A stretch of DNA of 64,000 nucleotides, taken from assembly GCA_019351895.1 (NCBI GenBank), contig JABBOH010000011.1, positions 50,344 through 114,343 of the forward strand, read 5' to 3'. Under the pieces are notes generated by a model, which was not told the DNA's origin, ran no database searches, and saw only the letters and a program-made list of their open reading frames with translations. How positions within the stretch are numbered: the first letter of the stretch is position 1; each line of letters begins with the position of its first letter. Source of the stretch: Pseudomonadota bacterium (GTDB taxonomy: Bacteria; Pseudomonadota; Alphaproteobacteria; Acetobacterales; Acetobacteraceae). Positions 1-9,950 of this stretch are shown here, one piece after another. The position numbers were made by a program, and so were the translations under genes.

Positions 1-397
1 TGACGAGGTCGACGAGGCGCCCGAAGATCGCGTCGGTGATGCCGCCGTAATAGCCGACGAGAGCGCCGATGACGGTGCCGATGATCAACGACGGGACGGT
101 GCAGAAGAGCGCGATCTGGATATCGACCTGCGCCGCCCAGATGATGCGCGACAGCACGTCGCGGCCAAAGTTGTCGGTGCCCAAAAGGTGGGTCCATCGT
201 GGCCCGACCTGGAGGTTATTGTAGTCGAATGCGAGCGGGTCGTAGGGCGCGATCAACCCCGGGGCCACCGCGCAGACGAGGAAGAACAGCGTGATGACGA
301 TGCCGAGGGCGAGCGGGACGGAGATTTTGACCCGTCTGCGGCGCGGCACGACCTCCTCGTCCGGGACCTCCGAGAGCGTGGGCGCGGCGCCGCTCAT
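1..397 (-). CDS. ABC transporter permease, DppC-like (partial, runs off the window start)
   Basis: Minus-strand open frame from a start at 397 through the window edge; reads as the N-terminal part of a peptide/nickel-type permease, directly downstream of a DppB-like permease. Confidence 0.75.
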   Translation of the reverse strand, partial: MSGAAPTLSEVPDEEVVPRRRRVKISVPLALGIVITLFFLVCAVAPGLIAPYDPLAFDYNNLQVGPRWTHLLGTDNFGRDVLSRIIWAAQVDIQIALFCTVPSLIIGTVIGALVGYYGGITDAIFGRLVDLV

Positions 398-407
398 CCG
401 TGCACCC

Positions 408-1340
408 TCATGAGTTCAGCCTGGGATCGAGCCAGCTTTCGGCGATGTCGGTGAGCAGAAAGACGATCGACACCATGACGGCGAGCACCAGCGTGACGCC
501 CTGCACGACCGGGTAGTCGCGCCCGAAGATCGCTTCCACAAGCAATCCGCCGATCCCGGGGACCGCGAAGACGTTCTCGACGATCACGGTGTTGCCGAGC
601 AGCGTGCCGATGTTGAGCCCGAACAGCGCGAGCGTCGTGATCAGAGAATTGCGCAGCACATGGCCGGTCAGCACCCGCCAGGGCGCGATGCCCTTGGCGC
701 GCGCGAACTCCACATATTCGGCTCGCAGCACGCCGATGACGGTGCTCCGCAGGCTGCGCATCAGGATCGCGGCGAGGCCGACGCCGAGGGTCAGCGCCGG
801 CAGGATCAGGTGGTAGAGCCCGCTCCAGAAGCCGCTGCCGATCCCACCCACCGGGAACCAGTGCAGTTGGGCGCCCAGGAACCCCAGCATGAGCAGCCCG
901 ATGTAGAACACGGGCGTTGACAGCCCCACCTGGAAGACACCGCGCAGCGCCACATCGCTCGCGCGGTTCTGACGCAAGGCGGCGACGAAGGCGAGCGGCA
1001 GCGCCAGGATCAACGCGAACGCCGCCGCCATCACGACCAGGGCGAGCGTTACCGGCAGGCGGCGCGCGATGACCTCGGTCACCGGAATGCGCTCGCTGAC
1101 CGAGATACCGAGGTCGCCATGCAGCAGGCGCCCGACGAACAGCAGGAATTGCACCCAGATCGGCCGGTTGAAGCCGAGTTGGGCGTTGATGCGGGCGAGC
1201 GCTTCCGGCGTAGCATGAATGCCGAGCAAAGCTGCCGCCGGATTACCGGGCAGCAGCCGGATCAGCACGAAGACGACGACCCCGATCAGAATGAAGGTCG
1301 GGATCATCTGCAGCAGGCGGCCGGGAAGTCTCGCCAGCAT
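408..1340 (-). CDS. ABC transporter permease, DppB-like (peptide/nickel type)
   Basis: Reads MLARLPGRLLQMIPTFILIGVVVFVLIRLLPGNPA... with the EAA-loop region EYVEFARAKGI typical of DppB/OppB. Confidence 0.9.
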   Translation of the reverse strand: MLARLPGRLLQMIPTFILIGVVVFVLIRLLPGNPAAALLGIHATPEALARINAQLGFNRPIWVQFLLFVGRLLHGDLGISVSERIPVTEVIARRLPVTLALVVMAAAFALILALPLAFVAALRQNRASDVALRGVFQVGLSTPVFYIGLLMLGFLGAQLHWFPVGGIGSGFWSGLYHLILPALTLGVGLAAILMRSLRSTVIGVLRAEYVEFARAKGIAPWRVLTGHVLRNSLITTLALFGLNIGTLLGNTVIVENVFAVPGIGGLLVEAIFGRDYPVVQGVTLVLAVMVSIVFLLTDIAESWLDPRLNS

Positions 1341-1351
1341 GATACCGCCTC

Positions 1352-2941
1352 CTACTTCTGGATATAGGCCTCGTCGAAGATGTCGTTGCCGAGCGGGCTT
1401 TGCTTGAAACCGATGACGGTCTTGCGCGTGGCCGCGGCGAACGGCGTCTCGTAAAGGAAGAACTCGGGAGCGTTGGCGACGTAGATCTGCTGGATCTTCT
1501 TGTACTCCGCGGTGCGCTTCGCAGGATCCAGTTCAGTCTGGCTCTGCTCGAACAGCTTGTCGACCTCGTCGTTCTTCCAGCCGCTGTACTGGCTCTTGAT
1601 GTTCGGATAATAGGCCGCGTAGTCGGTGAGCTCGTTCGGGTCCGCAATATCGTTCGTCCAGTAGGCGGAGAGGATCTGGAAGTCGCTGCTGTTGCGGTGG
1701 TTGTCGAGCGTCGTTTCGTCCATCTGCTGGATCTTGAGCTTGACGCCGAGCGCCGCCCACATCTGCTGGATCATCGTCAGCGTCGTCGTGTCATTGGCTT
1801 TCCCGGCCTGGGCAAGCGCCGTCAGCGTAAAGCCCTTGTCATAACCGGCCTCCTTCAGAAGCTGCTTGGCCTTGGCCATGTCGAAGGGATAGGCGGGGCC
1901 GTCGCCGCCATAGTAGTCCGGCGTCGCGGACGACAAATACGAGTGCATCGGCGTGCCGAGGCCGTGCGTCACGACCTGGATGATGGCCTTCTTGCTGATG
2001 GCGTAGTTGAGCGCCTGCCGCACCTTGACGTTGCTGAGCGGGTTCGGCGTGCCGTCCTTTAATGTCGGCATCGCGTTCAGCTGCAGGTAGGTCACCTGGG
2101 TCGAGGGGAATAGATCCATCGTGATGTTCGGATCGGACTGCAACTCCTTGACGCGCTCGTAGGGGATGAACTCTGTGGCGTCGATCTGGCCTGCCTGCAA
2201 CTGCAGGATGCGCGTCGCGTCGTCGGGGACGATGGTGAGATCGACCTCATCGAGATAGGGCAGATGCCGCCCCGCGGAATCCGTGCCGAAATAATACGGG
2301 TTGCGCTTCAGCACCATCTTGCTGCCACGCTGCCAGGAACTCAGCACGAAGGGGCCGCTGCCGATCGGATGCAGGGCGAAATTGTTCGCCTTCTCCGTGT
2401 CCGTCGTGCCCTTCGCAGCCTCGAACAGCTTGTGCGGCATGATGGCGGAGTTGAAGGTCGCGAGCGCCGCCGGGATGCTGGGGTCGGGGTTCTTCAGCGT
2501 GATGACGATGGTGTGGTCGTCGGGCGCGGCGACATTGGCGATGGAGACGAGCAGGAAGTTCCAGATGCCGTTGTTCGGGTTGCGCGCGCGGTTCAGAGAC
2601 CAGATGACGTCGTCGGTCGTGACCGGGCTGCCATCGGCGAACTTCGCACCCTGACGGAGCGTCAGCGTATAGGTCTTGCCGTCGGGGGAGGCGCTCCACT
2701 TTGTCGCCAAGCCGGGGACGAGGCTTTGTCCATCCGGCCCCGGCAGGATCAGCGTGCTGTAGAGGTTGGTCAGGATCCAAATGTCGGCGTTGGCGTTGTT
2801 CAGCACGGGGTCGAGAATCTCGGAGTCCGTATTGCGCGCGAAGCGCAATGTCCCGCCCATGACGGGGTCGGCATAGGCGGCAGCATTCAGCGCGAAGAGC
2901 GTGCCCAGCGCGAATGCGGTTCGTAACAACAACGACTTCAT
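1352..2941 (-). CDS. ABC transporter substrate-binding protein, family 5 (peptide/opine type)
   Basis: Signal peptide followed by GGTLRFARNTDSEILDP..., LVPGLATKWSASPDGKTYTLTLRQGAKFADGSPVTTDDV; SBP_bac_5 hallmarks. Confidence 0.93.
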   Translation of the reverse strand: MKSLLLRTAFALGTLFALNAAAYADPVMGGTLRFARNTDSEILDPVLNNANADIWILTNLYSTLILPGPDGQSLVPGLATKWSASPDGKTYTLTLRQGAKFADGSPVTTDDVIWSLNRARNPNNGIWNFLLVSIANVAAPDDHTIVITLKNPDPSIPAALATFNSAIMPHKLFEAAKGTTDTEKANNFALHPIGSGPFVLSSWQRGSKMVLKRNPYYFGTDSAGRHLPYLDEVDLTIVPDDATRILQLQAGQIDATEFIPYERVKELQSDPNITMDLFPSTQVTYLQLNAMPTLKDGTPNPLSNVKVRQALNYAISKKAIIQVVTHGLGTPMHSYLSSATPDYYGGDGPAYPFDMAKAKQLLKEAGYDKGFTLTALAQAGKANDTTTLTMIQQMWAALGVKLKIQQMDETTLDNHRNSSDFQILSAYWTNDIADPNELTDYAAYYPNIKSQYSGWKNDEVDKLFEQSQTELDPAKRTAEYKKIQQIYVANAPEFFLYETPFAAATRKTVIGFKQSPLGNDIFDEAYIQK

Positions 2942-3196
2942 GAATTCCTGCCCCGATTGATACTACCGAGCCCAAGCCCGAGTTATCACAAAGCCTAGAG
3001 GGGCCGCATAAAGTGAGTCAAATACAATGCGCAGGAATTCGGTGAAGATCGGGCGAAATCCCGCATAGCTCTGAACAAACTCCATGCACCCGTACACAAA
3101 ACAGGCAAAGCCCAAAGATTTCGTCGCGCGTGAATGATCGTCGCTTCAGGCCCGCCGAAAACGCACCAAGCCATTCGCTGTTCCCATCCCGGCAGC

Positions 3197-4594
3197 CTAG
3201 GCTGCCTTCGGCGGTCCATTTTGTTGACCGAGCAACTCGATATAGCGGATCCAGGCCTGGACGCCGTCGCGCAGGCGGCCAAGCCGAAAGAACTCGTTGG
3301 GCGCGTGGTAATCTTCGTCCGAAGTCGCGAAGGAGAAGAACACGGTTTCGATGCCGAGCCGGTGCCTAAAGATGCCGCCGATGGGAACCGTCGCGCCCAT
3401 GCGCACGGGGAGGGTGGGACGCCCGAAGGCTTCCTCCAGAACCTGCATCGCGAGGCGCAGGCCGGCATGGTCGGGCGGCACCGCGACGGCCAAAGCGCCG
3501 CCCGGTTCCCGCACCACGCTCACCCTGACCCCCGGAGGACAATATCGATGGAGATGCCGCTCGATGCAGGCGAGGATGTCGTCAGGCCGCTGATCGGGCA
3601 CCAGACGGCAGGTGATCTTGGCGTGCGCCTCAGACGGAATGACGGTCTTGGAGCCGGGACCGCTGTAGCCGCCCCAAAGCCCGTTAAGCTCCAGCGTCGG
3701 ACGCAGCCAGTTGCGCTCCAGCATCGTCCAGCCGGTCTCGCCCGCTGCCTCGGGCGCGCCGACCGAGCGCAGATACTCGGCCTCGTCGAAGGGAATTTCG
3801 GTCAGCAGCCGCCGCTCCTCGGCCGTCGGCGGATGCACCGCGCCGTAGAACCCCTCCACGGTGACCGCGCCCTTATCGTCATGCAGGCTGGCAAGCAGCC
3901 GGCTCATCGCCTGGAGAGGGTTCGCGACGGAACCGCCATGACGCCCGGAATGCAGGTCCTTCTCGGCGCCCGTCACCGTCAGTTCCAGCGCGCAGATGCC
4001 GCGGCTCGCGACCGCGATGGTCGGCAGATCGGCCCGCCACGTCGCGCCATCGGCCGAGAGCACGAAATCGGCCGCCAGGTCTCCGGCGTGTTCGGCCACG
4101 AAAGCATCGAGATGGGCGCTGCCGATTTCCTCCTCGCCCTCGATCAGCAGCTTGACGTTCACGGGCAGCGAGCCGGTCGTCTGCAGGAAGGCGGCAAGCG
4201 CCGAGAGCGCCACGACGACCGGCCCCTTATCATCCGAGACGCCTCGCCCGTAGAGCCGGTCATCGGCTACCTTTGGCTCGAAGGGCGGCGTGCGCCATTT
4301 CTCCAGGGGATCAGGCGGCTGCACATCGTAATGACCGTAGATGAGGATCGTGGGCTTCCCCGGCGCGTGCAGCCAATCGGCCGACACGACCGGATGACCG
4401 GCGGTCGGCTGCACCGCCACATGCTCAAGCCCGCAACGCTCCATCTCACTGGCCAGGAAAGCCGCGCCCCGCGCCATGTCCGCCGCATAGGCAGGGTCCG
4501 TGCTCACGCTCGGGATCGCCGCGAAGCGGCGCAGCGTGTCGAGGATCGCGTCCTGCTGCGCCTCCGCCCATCTCTGTTGTTCCGTGCGGCTCAT
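3197..4594 (-). CDS. M20 family metallopeptidase (dipeptidase)
   Basis: YGHYDVQPPDPLEKW, GRGVSDDKG, EGEEEIGSAHL motifs. Start placed at ATG 4594 (MSRTEQQRW), overlapping the SDR stop by 4 nt. Confidence 0.92.
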   Translation of the reverse strand: MSRTEQQRWAEAQQDAILDTLRRFAAIPSVSTDPAYAADMARGAAFLASEMERCGLEHVAVQPTAGHPVVSADWLHAPGKPTILIYGHYDVQPPDPLEKWRTPPFEPKVADDRLYGRGVSDDKGPVVVALSALAAFLQTTGSLPVNVKLLIEGEEEIGSAHLDAFVAEHAGDLAADFVLSADGATWRADLPTIAVASRGICALELTVTGAEKDLHSGRHGGSVANPLQAMSRLLASLHDDKGAVTVEGFYGAVHPPTAEERRLLTEIPFDEAEYLRSVGAPEAAGETGWTMLERNWLRPTLELNGLWGGYSGPGSKTVIPSEAHAKITCRLVPDQRPDDILACIERHLHRYCPPGVRVSVVREPGGALAVAVPPDHAGLRLAMQVLEEAFGRPTLPVRMGATVPIGGIFRHRLGIETVFFSFATSDEDYHAPNEFFRLGRLRDGVQAWIRYIELLGQQNGPPKAA

Positions 4595-5334
4595 TTGCCG
4601 CCATCCACACTCAGCGTCTGCCCGCTGATCCAGCCCGCCTGTCCGCTCGCGAAGAACAGCACGGCGTGGGTAATATCCTCGACTGTGCCCGTGCGACGCA
4701 GGGCGATGGCTTCGACCAGCCGCCTTTGCCCGTCGGCGCCGTACGCCTCCCACTGCCGCTCGGTCGTCGGGTTGGATCGCACGAAGCCGGGCGCCACGCT
4801 GTTCACGGTGATGCCGAACGGCCCCAACTCATGTGCCAGTTGCCGTGTCAACCCGATCTCCCCCGCCTTTGCCGCCGCATAGGCCTGGATGCCAGTGAGG
4901 CTCACACCGATTCCGGCACCGCTCGAGATGGTGACGATGCGGCCATAGCCCTTGTCCTTCATGCCCGGCACGACCGCCTGCGCCATCAGGAAGGCGCCGG
5001 TGAGATTGACCGCGAGGATCGCCTGCCACTCCGGCAGCGTCACCTCCTCCACCGGTTTGCCCGCCTGCCCGCAGACGCCGCCTGCGCTATGCACCAGAAT
5101 ATCGACGGGCCCGAAGCCGCGCACGATAGCCGTCACGGCGTCGGCGTCCGTCACGTCCAGTTGTGCGGTTTCAAGATGCTCCTGCCCAGCGGCGGTCTCC
5201 GCCAGACCGGCGGCGTTGATGTCGCAGCCGAGCACGGTTGCACCCAATCCCGCGAAGGCGTGCGCGATCCCGCGACCGATGCCGTGCCCGGCGCCGGTGA
5301 CGATGACGCGCCGCCCTTCAAAGCCGATCCGCAT
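4591..5334 (-). CDS. SDR family oxidoreductase
   Basis: VIVTGAGHGIGRGIA nucleotide-binding motif, ISSGAGIG, YAAAKAG (YxxxK), C-terminal ISGQTLSVDGG. Confidence 0.92.
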   Translation of the reverse strand: MRIGFEGRRVIVTGAGHGIGRGIAHAFAGLGATVLGCDINAAGLAETAAGQEHLETAQLDVTDADAVTAIVRGFGPVDILVHSAGGVCGQAGKPVEEVTLPEWQAILAVNLTGAFLMAQAVVPGMKDKGYGRIVTISSGAGIGVSLTGIQAYAAAKAGEIGLTRQLAHELGPFGITVNSVAPGFVRSNPTTERQWEAYGADGQRRLVEAIALRRTGTVEDITHAVLFFASGQAGWISGQTLSVDGGK

Positions 5335-6368
5335 CACGCACCCTCCGCCACGGCAGTCGCCAAGGCCGTCAGATTGTCGCACGTCAGCGCGCGATCCCCG
5401 TCCTCGACCTCGTGGATCATGGCGATGAGGCGCGCGGTCACGGGGGTCGCGATGCCCAAGCCCGCGCCCTCGGTCACGATCGGGCCGAGTTGCGCATCCA
5501 CCTCTGTCTTGCGCTTCCGCACAGCGAGATCGCGCCAGATGCCGCTATGGGATTTGGCCGAGCGGCGGTTGAAGGCGACCATCTCCTCCATCGAGGCATC
5601 GACCGCTTGCGCCGCGCCGCCCGGCGCGAAGGCCGCCGGATCGAAGCCGTTGAAGCCGCGCGGCCGAATGTTCTTGGCCGCCGCGACCGCCATTGCCTCC
5701 CGCGCCGTTGCGGCCAGCACGACCCGATGCTCCCGCATGGCGAGCACATCGGCGATCGAATCGTCCGTGACGGCGGTCGCGAACAGCAGCGCGCCATAGC
5801 CGAGCTTGCCCCAGAGGTAGCCAAGAATATCGTCGGTCACGATTGCGCCCGGCTCGAACAGGGTCAGCAGGCGATGCAACGCCTCCGCGCGGGCCGTCAC
5901 GCGGCCATCGACCTCACCAAGGACGCAAGCGCCGCGGCCGCCGTACAGGATGCGCCCCGGACCCATGTAGTCGGCACCGAAGTTGATGAAGGCGCCAACG
6001 ACGTTCTCGATTCCCAAAACGCTGCCGATGACGAATTCGTTGAGGCCGTTCTGGAAAGAGGCGACATAGCCGTCCTCCGCCAGATGCGGCCGCAGCGCGC
6101 GCGACGCGGCTTCCGTATGATGCGCCTTCACGCAGAGCAGGATCCGCGAGAAATGCCCGGTTACATCCTGCGGCAAGGCGGCCCGCACGGGCACGGTGAA
6201 TTCCTCGATCGGCCCTTCGATCGAGAGCCCGCCTTCGTTCATGGCGGCGACGTGGTCCGCCGCATTGTCGACGAACAGAACATCCTGCCCGGCCCGCACG
6301 AGATAAGCGCCGATCGTGCCCCCGATGGCCCCGGCGCCCCAGATTAGGACCGTCTCGCTCACGCCCAC
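5334..6368 (-). CDS. Ketopantoate reductase family protein (2-dehydropantoate 2-reductase fold)
   Basis: ILIWGAGAIGGTIGAYL Rossmann motif, ILLCVKAHHTEAA, FQNGLNE; PanE/ApbA family architecture. Confidence 0.85.
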   Translation of the reverse strand: MGVSETVLIWGAGAIGGTIGAYLVRAGQDVLFVDNAADHVAAMNEGGLSIEGPIEEFTVPVRAALPQDVTGHFSRILLCVKAHHTEAASRALRPHLAEDGYVASFQNGLNEFVIGSVLGIENVVGAFINFGADYMGPGRILYGGRGACVLGEVDGRVTARAEALHRLLTLFEPGAIVTDDILGYLWGKLGYGALLFATAVTDDSIADVLAMREHRVVLAATAREAMAVAAAKNIRPRGFNGFDPAAFAPGGAAQAVDASMEEMVAFNRRSAKSHSGIWRDLAVRKRKTEVDAQLGPIVTEGAGLGIATPVTARLIAMIHEVEDGDRALTCDNLTALATAVAEGA

Positions 6369-7060
6369 GGTCCCTCGATCAGAGCGCGCGTCTCCTCGAC
6401 CGCCGCCGCCCAGATGGCGAGCATGTCCTCGTCGCTGCGCTGATAGAGGCCGCCATAATTGCCGTCCTGCAGCATCAACCGTACACCCGCCGGGTCATGC
6501 AGGCGCAGCCGCTCCAGATCGATCATCGGCTTCTGCGTGTCCGGGCCTCGGATATTCGCGAGCCGCGTCCAGGGGAAGTTCTCCATCCAGGAGGCGTGGG
6601 AGGCGACGGGATCGGTCTTCTGCACCATCTCCCAGGTTCGCGGCGCATTCCACCAGCTATGGAAACGCACCGTGGTGCCGGGATGATCGGCCATCCACTC
6701 GATCGCGAAGGCACCGGCGGGCGCGTTGCCGCCATGGCCGTTGCAGAGCAGAATCCGCCGGAAGCCGCTGCGATGAAGCCCGTCGAGAATGTCGCGGATG
6801 ACGCGGATATAGGTTTCCATCCGCAGCGACACGGTGCCGGGAAAATCCTGGAAATAGGGTGTGAGACCGTAGGCCAGCACCGGAAAGACCGGCACACCGA
6901 GCGGCTCGGCCGCTTCCAGCGCCACGCGCTCGCTCAGGATGCTGTCGACCGACAGGCTGAGATAGGCGTGCTGTTCGGTGCTGCCCAAGGGGACGACGCA
7001 ACGATCGTCGTTCCGCAGGTAGGTCTCGACCTGCATCCAGTTCATATCGCTCAGCCGCAT
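6359..7060 (-). CDS. Creatininase family protein
   Basis: PLGSTEQH...VDS and NGHGGNAP metal-binding motifs. Confidence 0.85.
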   Translation of the reverse strand: MRLSDMNWMQVETYLRNDDRCVVPLGSTEQHAYLSLSVDSILSERVALEAAEPLGVPVFPVLAYGLTPYFQDFPGTVSLRMETYIRVIRDILDGLHRSGFRRILLCNGHGGNAPAGAFAIEWMADHPGTTVRFHSWWNAPRTWEMVQKTDPVASHASWMENFPWTRLANIRGPDTQKPMIDLERLRLHDPAGVRLMLQDGNYGGLYQRSDEDMLAIWAAAVEETRALIEGPWA

Positions 7061-8055
7061 GGAACCTCCTGTGTCATGGCGGGGACCGGCCTATGCCTCA
7101 GCGCATGCAGCATCGGCAGGACGTTGCGTTCGACATCGCTCGGGTCAGGGGAATGCCGGTATTCGAGGGCCGGGAAGCCTTTGGGAAGGCGGTCCAGCAG
7201 CGCCTCGGCTCCGGTCGAGTAGACAACGATATCAGCGCTCGCCAGCACCGCGCCGAGGTCCGGGGAATCGAGAACGGCTGCCGCTACCTGCGAGACATGC
7301 GGGGCGAAGCGCTCGATGCCCGTCATCATCATCACGAGCCATTCCGGGAACAAGGAAACGACCGCGACCTGGGCGAAGGGGTCAAGCGCCGCCAGCGCCG
7401 CGCGCACCGGCTCGGCCGGCAGAAACCGTATCGCGACGAGCGGCGGCGCCTGTTGGCCGAGCAGTGCCGCGACCTCGGGCCTCCGGTCGGGGATCGTCAG
7501 GACAAGGTCGGCGCTTGCGGCATCCAGCCATGAAGTCGGGTCCGCCCGCAGCGCGTCGAGCGTCACCGGCCACACCTGATCGCCCGGCGGCAGACGCGCC
7601 TCCACCGCCGCGGCGTAGTCCTGGGTCGCCGCCGGAAAGACGCCGACGAAGATCAGGCGCAAGCCTTCGGCCGGCCGCGCCTGCAGCCGCGTGTGAACCA
7701 GAGCCAGGATATCCGGCGTATTGAGGCCCAGCGCCTCCGCGTCGCGCAGCAGCGCATCGATCCGCGACCGCAGCCGCTGGAGCGCCGTCCGCCGGGCCTG
7801 ATCCTCGGTGTGGCTCGACGCGACGAAGGTGCCGGAGCCGCCCCGCCCCTCCAGCAGCTCCGCCTCCTGCAACTCGCGGTAGACGGTCGCGACAGTCATG
7901 GGCGCGATGCCGATCCGGGCCGCGAGTTCCCGGACCGACGGCAGCCGCTCGCCCGGCCGCAGCTCGCCGCAGGCGATGCCGTATCTGATGCGCCCGCGCA
8001 GCTGCACGCCCAGCGGGACGGAGAGCGAACGGTCGAGCGTGAAACTCATCATCAC
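7051..8055 (-). CDS. GntR family transcriptional regulator with a long C-terminal domain
   Basis: N-terminal wHTH VPLGVQLRGRIRYGIACGELRPGERLPSVRELAARIGIAPMTVATVYRELQ; about 240 aa C-terminal region. Confidence 0.85.
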   Translation of the reverse strand: MMMSFTLDRSLSVPLGVQLRGRIRYGIACGELRPGERLPSVRELAARIGIAPMTVATVYRELQEAELLEGRGGSGTFVASSHTEDQARRTALQRLRSRIDALLRDAEALGLNTPDILALVHTRLQARPAEGLRLIFVGVFPAATQDYAAAVEARLPPGDQVWPVTLDALRADPTSWLDAASADLVLTIPDRRPEVAALLGQQAPPLVAIRFLPAEPVRAALAALDPFAQVAVVSLFPEWLVMMMTGIERFAPHVSQVAAAVLDSPDLGAVLASADIVVYSTGAEALLDRLPKGFPALEYRHSPDPSDVERNVLPMLHALRHRPVPAMTQEVPCG

Positions 8056-8265
8056 GGAGGTGGCACCGAAGCGATCTCTCCCAGGGAGCCCGAACCGGCC
8101 CCCGTATCAACCAACTAGAACAGAATCCGCCTCATCCCGCAAAACGCAACGACGGACGGGGCGACAGGCTCAGTTCGAAGCAAGGACCATGCCTTCCACC
8201 GCTCCCGCTGGTGCGCCGCTTGCATGCGATCGTGCTAATAGGGTGGAACAGTGGAGGGTCACCAC

Positions 8266-8535
8266 ATGACGACTGAGCCTGCCGATAAAAGCGTCAGCCT
8301 GCCGCCCGAATGGGTCTACCCGCCCCTCGATGCCGCTCAGATCGCGACGACCAACGCACAGCTGGTCGCGGTGGCCGCGCTCCGTCATGGGGACCGGCTG
8401 ACGCCCAGCCAACGCGCCGATCTGACGGCGGCCATCGAGACGCAGACGCGCCACGCCGAGGCGCTGCATCGCGTGCCGCTGCGGAACTCCGACGAGCCCG
8501 CCTTCATCCGTGCGACCCTCGGGGACGGCCGATGA
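8266..8535 (+). CDS. Small AtzG/GatC-like protein (DUF4089-like)
   Basis: 89-aa ORF, TGA overlaps the ATG of the amidase (ATGA); C-terminus ALHRVPLRNSDEPAFI resembles AtzG/GatC tails. Confidence 0.7.
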   Translation: MTTEPADKSVSLPPEWVYPPLDAAQIATTNAQLVAVAALRHGDRLTPSQRADLTAAIETQTRHAEALHRVPLRNSDEPAFIRATLGDGR

Positions 8536-9947
8536 TCGCCGCGGATCTGGCTTTCGCGACCATCCCCGAACTCGGCGCCGCGCTCCGCAGCAACACCGTC
8601 TCCTCGGTGGAACTCGCCCGGCTCTTCCTTGAGCGGCTCGAGCGGGACGGCCGCCGCCTCAATGCCGTCGTGACGCTCACGCCCGAGATCGCGCTGCGCG
8701 AGGCCGCGCTCGCGGATGCCGAGCGGCAAGGCGGCCTCGATCGCGGGCCGCTGCACGGCATTCCCTATGGGATGAAAGATATCGTGGCGGCCGCCGGTGC
8801 GCCGACCACCTGGGGCGCGGCACCGTTCCGCGATCAGGTTTTTGCGCAGGAGGCGACCGCGACACGGAAACTGCGCGACGCCGGCGCGGTGCTGGTGGCC
8901 AAGCTCGCGACGGTCGAGATCGCCGGCGGCATGGCCTACAAGAACCCTAACGCCGCCTTCACCGGTCCCACCGCCAACCCGTGGGACGAGGGACGCTGGA
9001 CCAGCGGCTCCTCCAGCGGTCCCGGCGCCGCGGTCGCCGCCGGGGCAGTGCCGTTCGCCATCGGCAGCGACACCAGCGGCTCGATCCTCTACCCAGCCGC
9101 CTTCACCGGCATCTCCGGCCTCCGCGCGACCTATGGCCGTGTCAGCCGCGCCGGGGCCATGACCCTGTGCTGGACGCTGGATCGCCTGGGCCCGATGGCC
9201 CGCACCGCCGAGGATTGCGGCCTCGTGCTGGAGGCAATCGCGGGTCCTGACCCCGCCGATCACGCAAGCCTGCGCGAGCCCTATCGCTACGCCGTGGGTC
9301 GCACCCGGCGCGAGGGCGGCTTTCGCTTCGCCGTCATCGACGGCTGCTGCGAGGGCGTCGAGCCGGAGGTGCAGCGCAATTTCGAGGCGTCGCTCGCGCT
9401 GCTGGAACAGATCGGGACGCTCGACACCGTGGAGCTTCCGGATTTCCCCTATGGCGCGCTGATCAGCACGATCGTCGCGGCCGAGGCCTATGCCGCGCAC
9501 GACGAGTTCATCGCCGCCGGTGGTTTGGCGTCGCTCACCTCACCGCTTTCTGCGGGCGCGCGCCTCGCCGCCTCGGTGCTGCCCGCGCATGACTACATCC
9601 GCGCCCAGCGCATCCGCCACAGACTGGCGCAGGCTTTCACGAGCCTCGCTGGCGGCTACGACGCGCTGCTGGCGCCGAGCCTCGGCGTGGTGGCAACCGG
9701 CCTGCATGACGATTTCGAGCTTGGCCTGCCCCGCGCGATGGGCCGGCGTCCGCTCAACCTCGCGGGCGTGCTGACGGGATCGCCGACCATCTCGATCATC
9801 AACGGCTTCGGCGAAGGCGGCCTACCCACGGGCATCCAATTCGCGGGCGCGCCCTTCGCGGAGAACGCAATCCTCGATGCCGCCACGGCGCTGCAGGGCA
9901 TGACCGACTGGCACCGACGCCGCCCTGCTGGACTGGTTCCCGGCTGA
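8532..9947 (+). CDS. Amidase (amidase signature family, AtzE/GatA-like)
   Basis: GIPYGMKDIV, TSGSSSGPGAAVAAG, GSDTSGSILYPAAFTG: Lys/cis-Ser/Ser triad regions conserved. Confidence 0.92.
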   Translation: MIAADLAFATIPELGAALRSNTVSSVELARLFLERLERDGRRLNAVVTLTPEIALREAALADAERQGGLDRGPLHGIPYGMKDIVAAAGAPTTWGAAPFRDQVFAQEATATRKLRDAGAVLVAKLATVEIAGGMAYKNPNAAFTGPTANPWDEGRWTSGSSSGPGAAVAAGAVPFAIGSDTSGSILYPAAFTGISGLRATYGRVSRAGAMTLCWTLDRLGPMARTAEDCGLVLEAIAGPDPADHASLREPYRYAVGRTRREGGFRFAVIDGCCEGVEPEVQRNFEASLALLEQIGTLDTVELPDFPYGALISTIVAAEAYAAHDEFIAAGGLASLTSPLSAGARLAASVLPAHDYIRAQRIRHRLAQAFTSLAGGYDALLAPSLGVVATGLHDDFELGLPRAMGRRPLNLAGVLTGSPTISIINGFGEGGLPTGIQFAGAPFAENAILDAATALQGMTDWHRRRPAGLVPG

Positions 9948-9950
9948 GGC

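Noticed and set aside
2995-3468. 157-aa minus-strand ORF (MPACASRCRFWRK...)
   Set aside because: Overlaps the C-terminus of the M20 gene in another frame on the same strand, with biased composition; no support.
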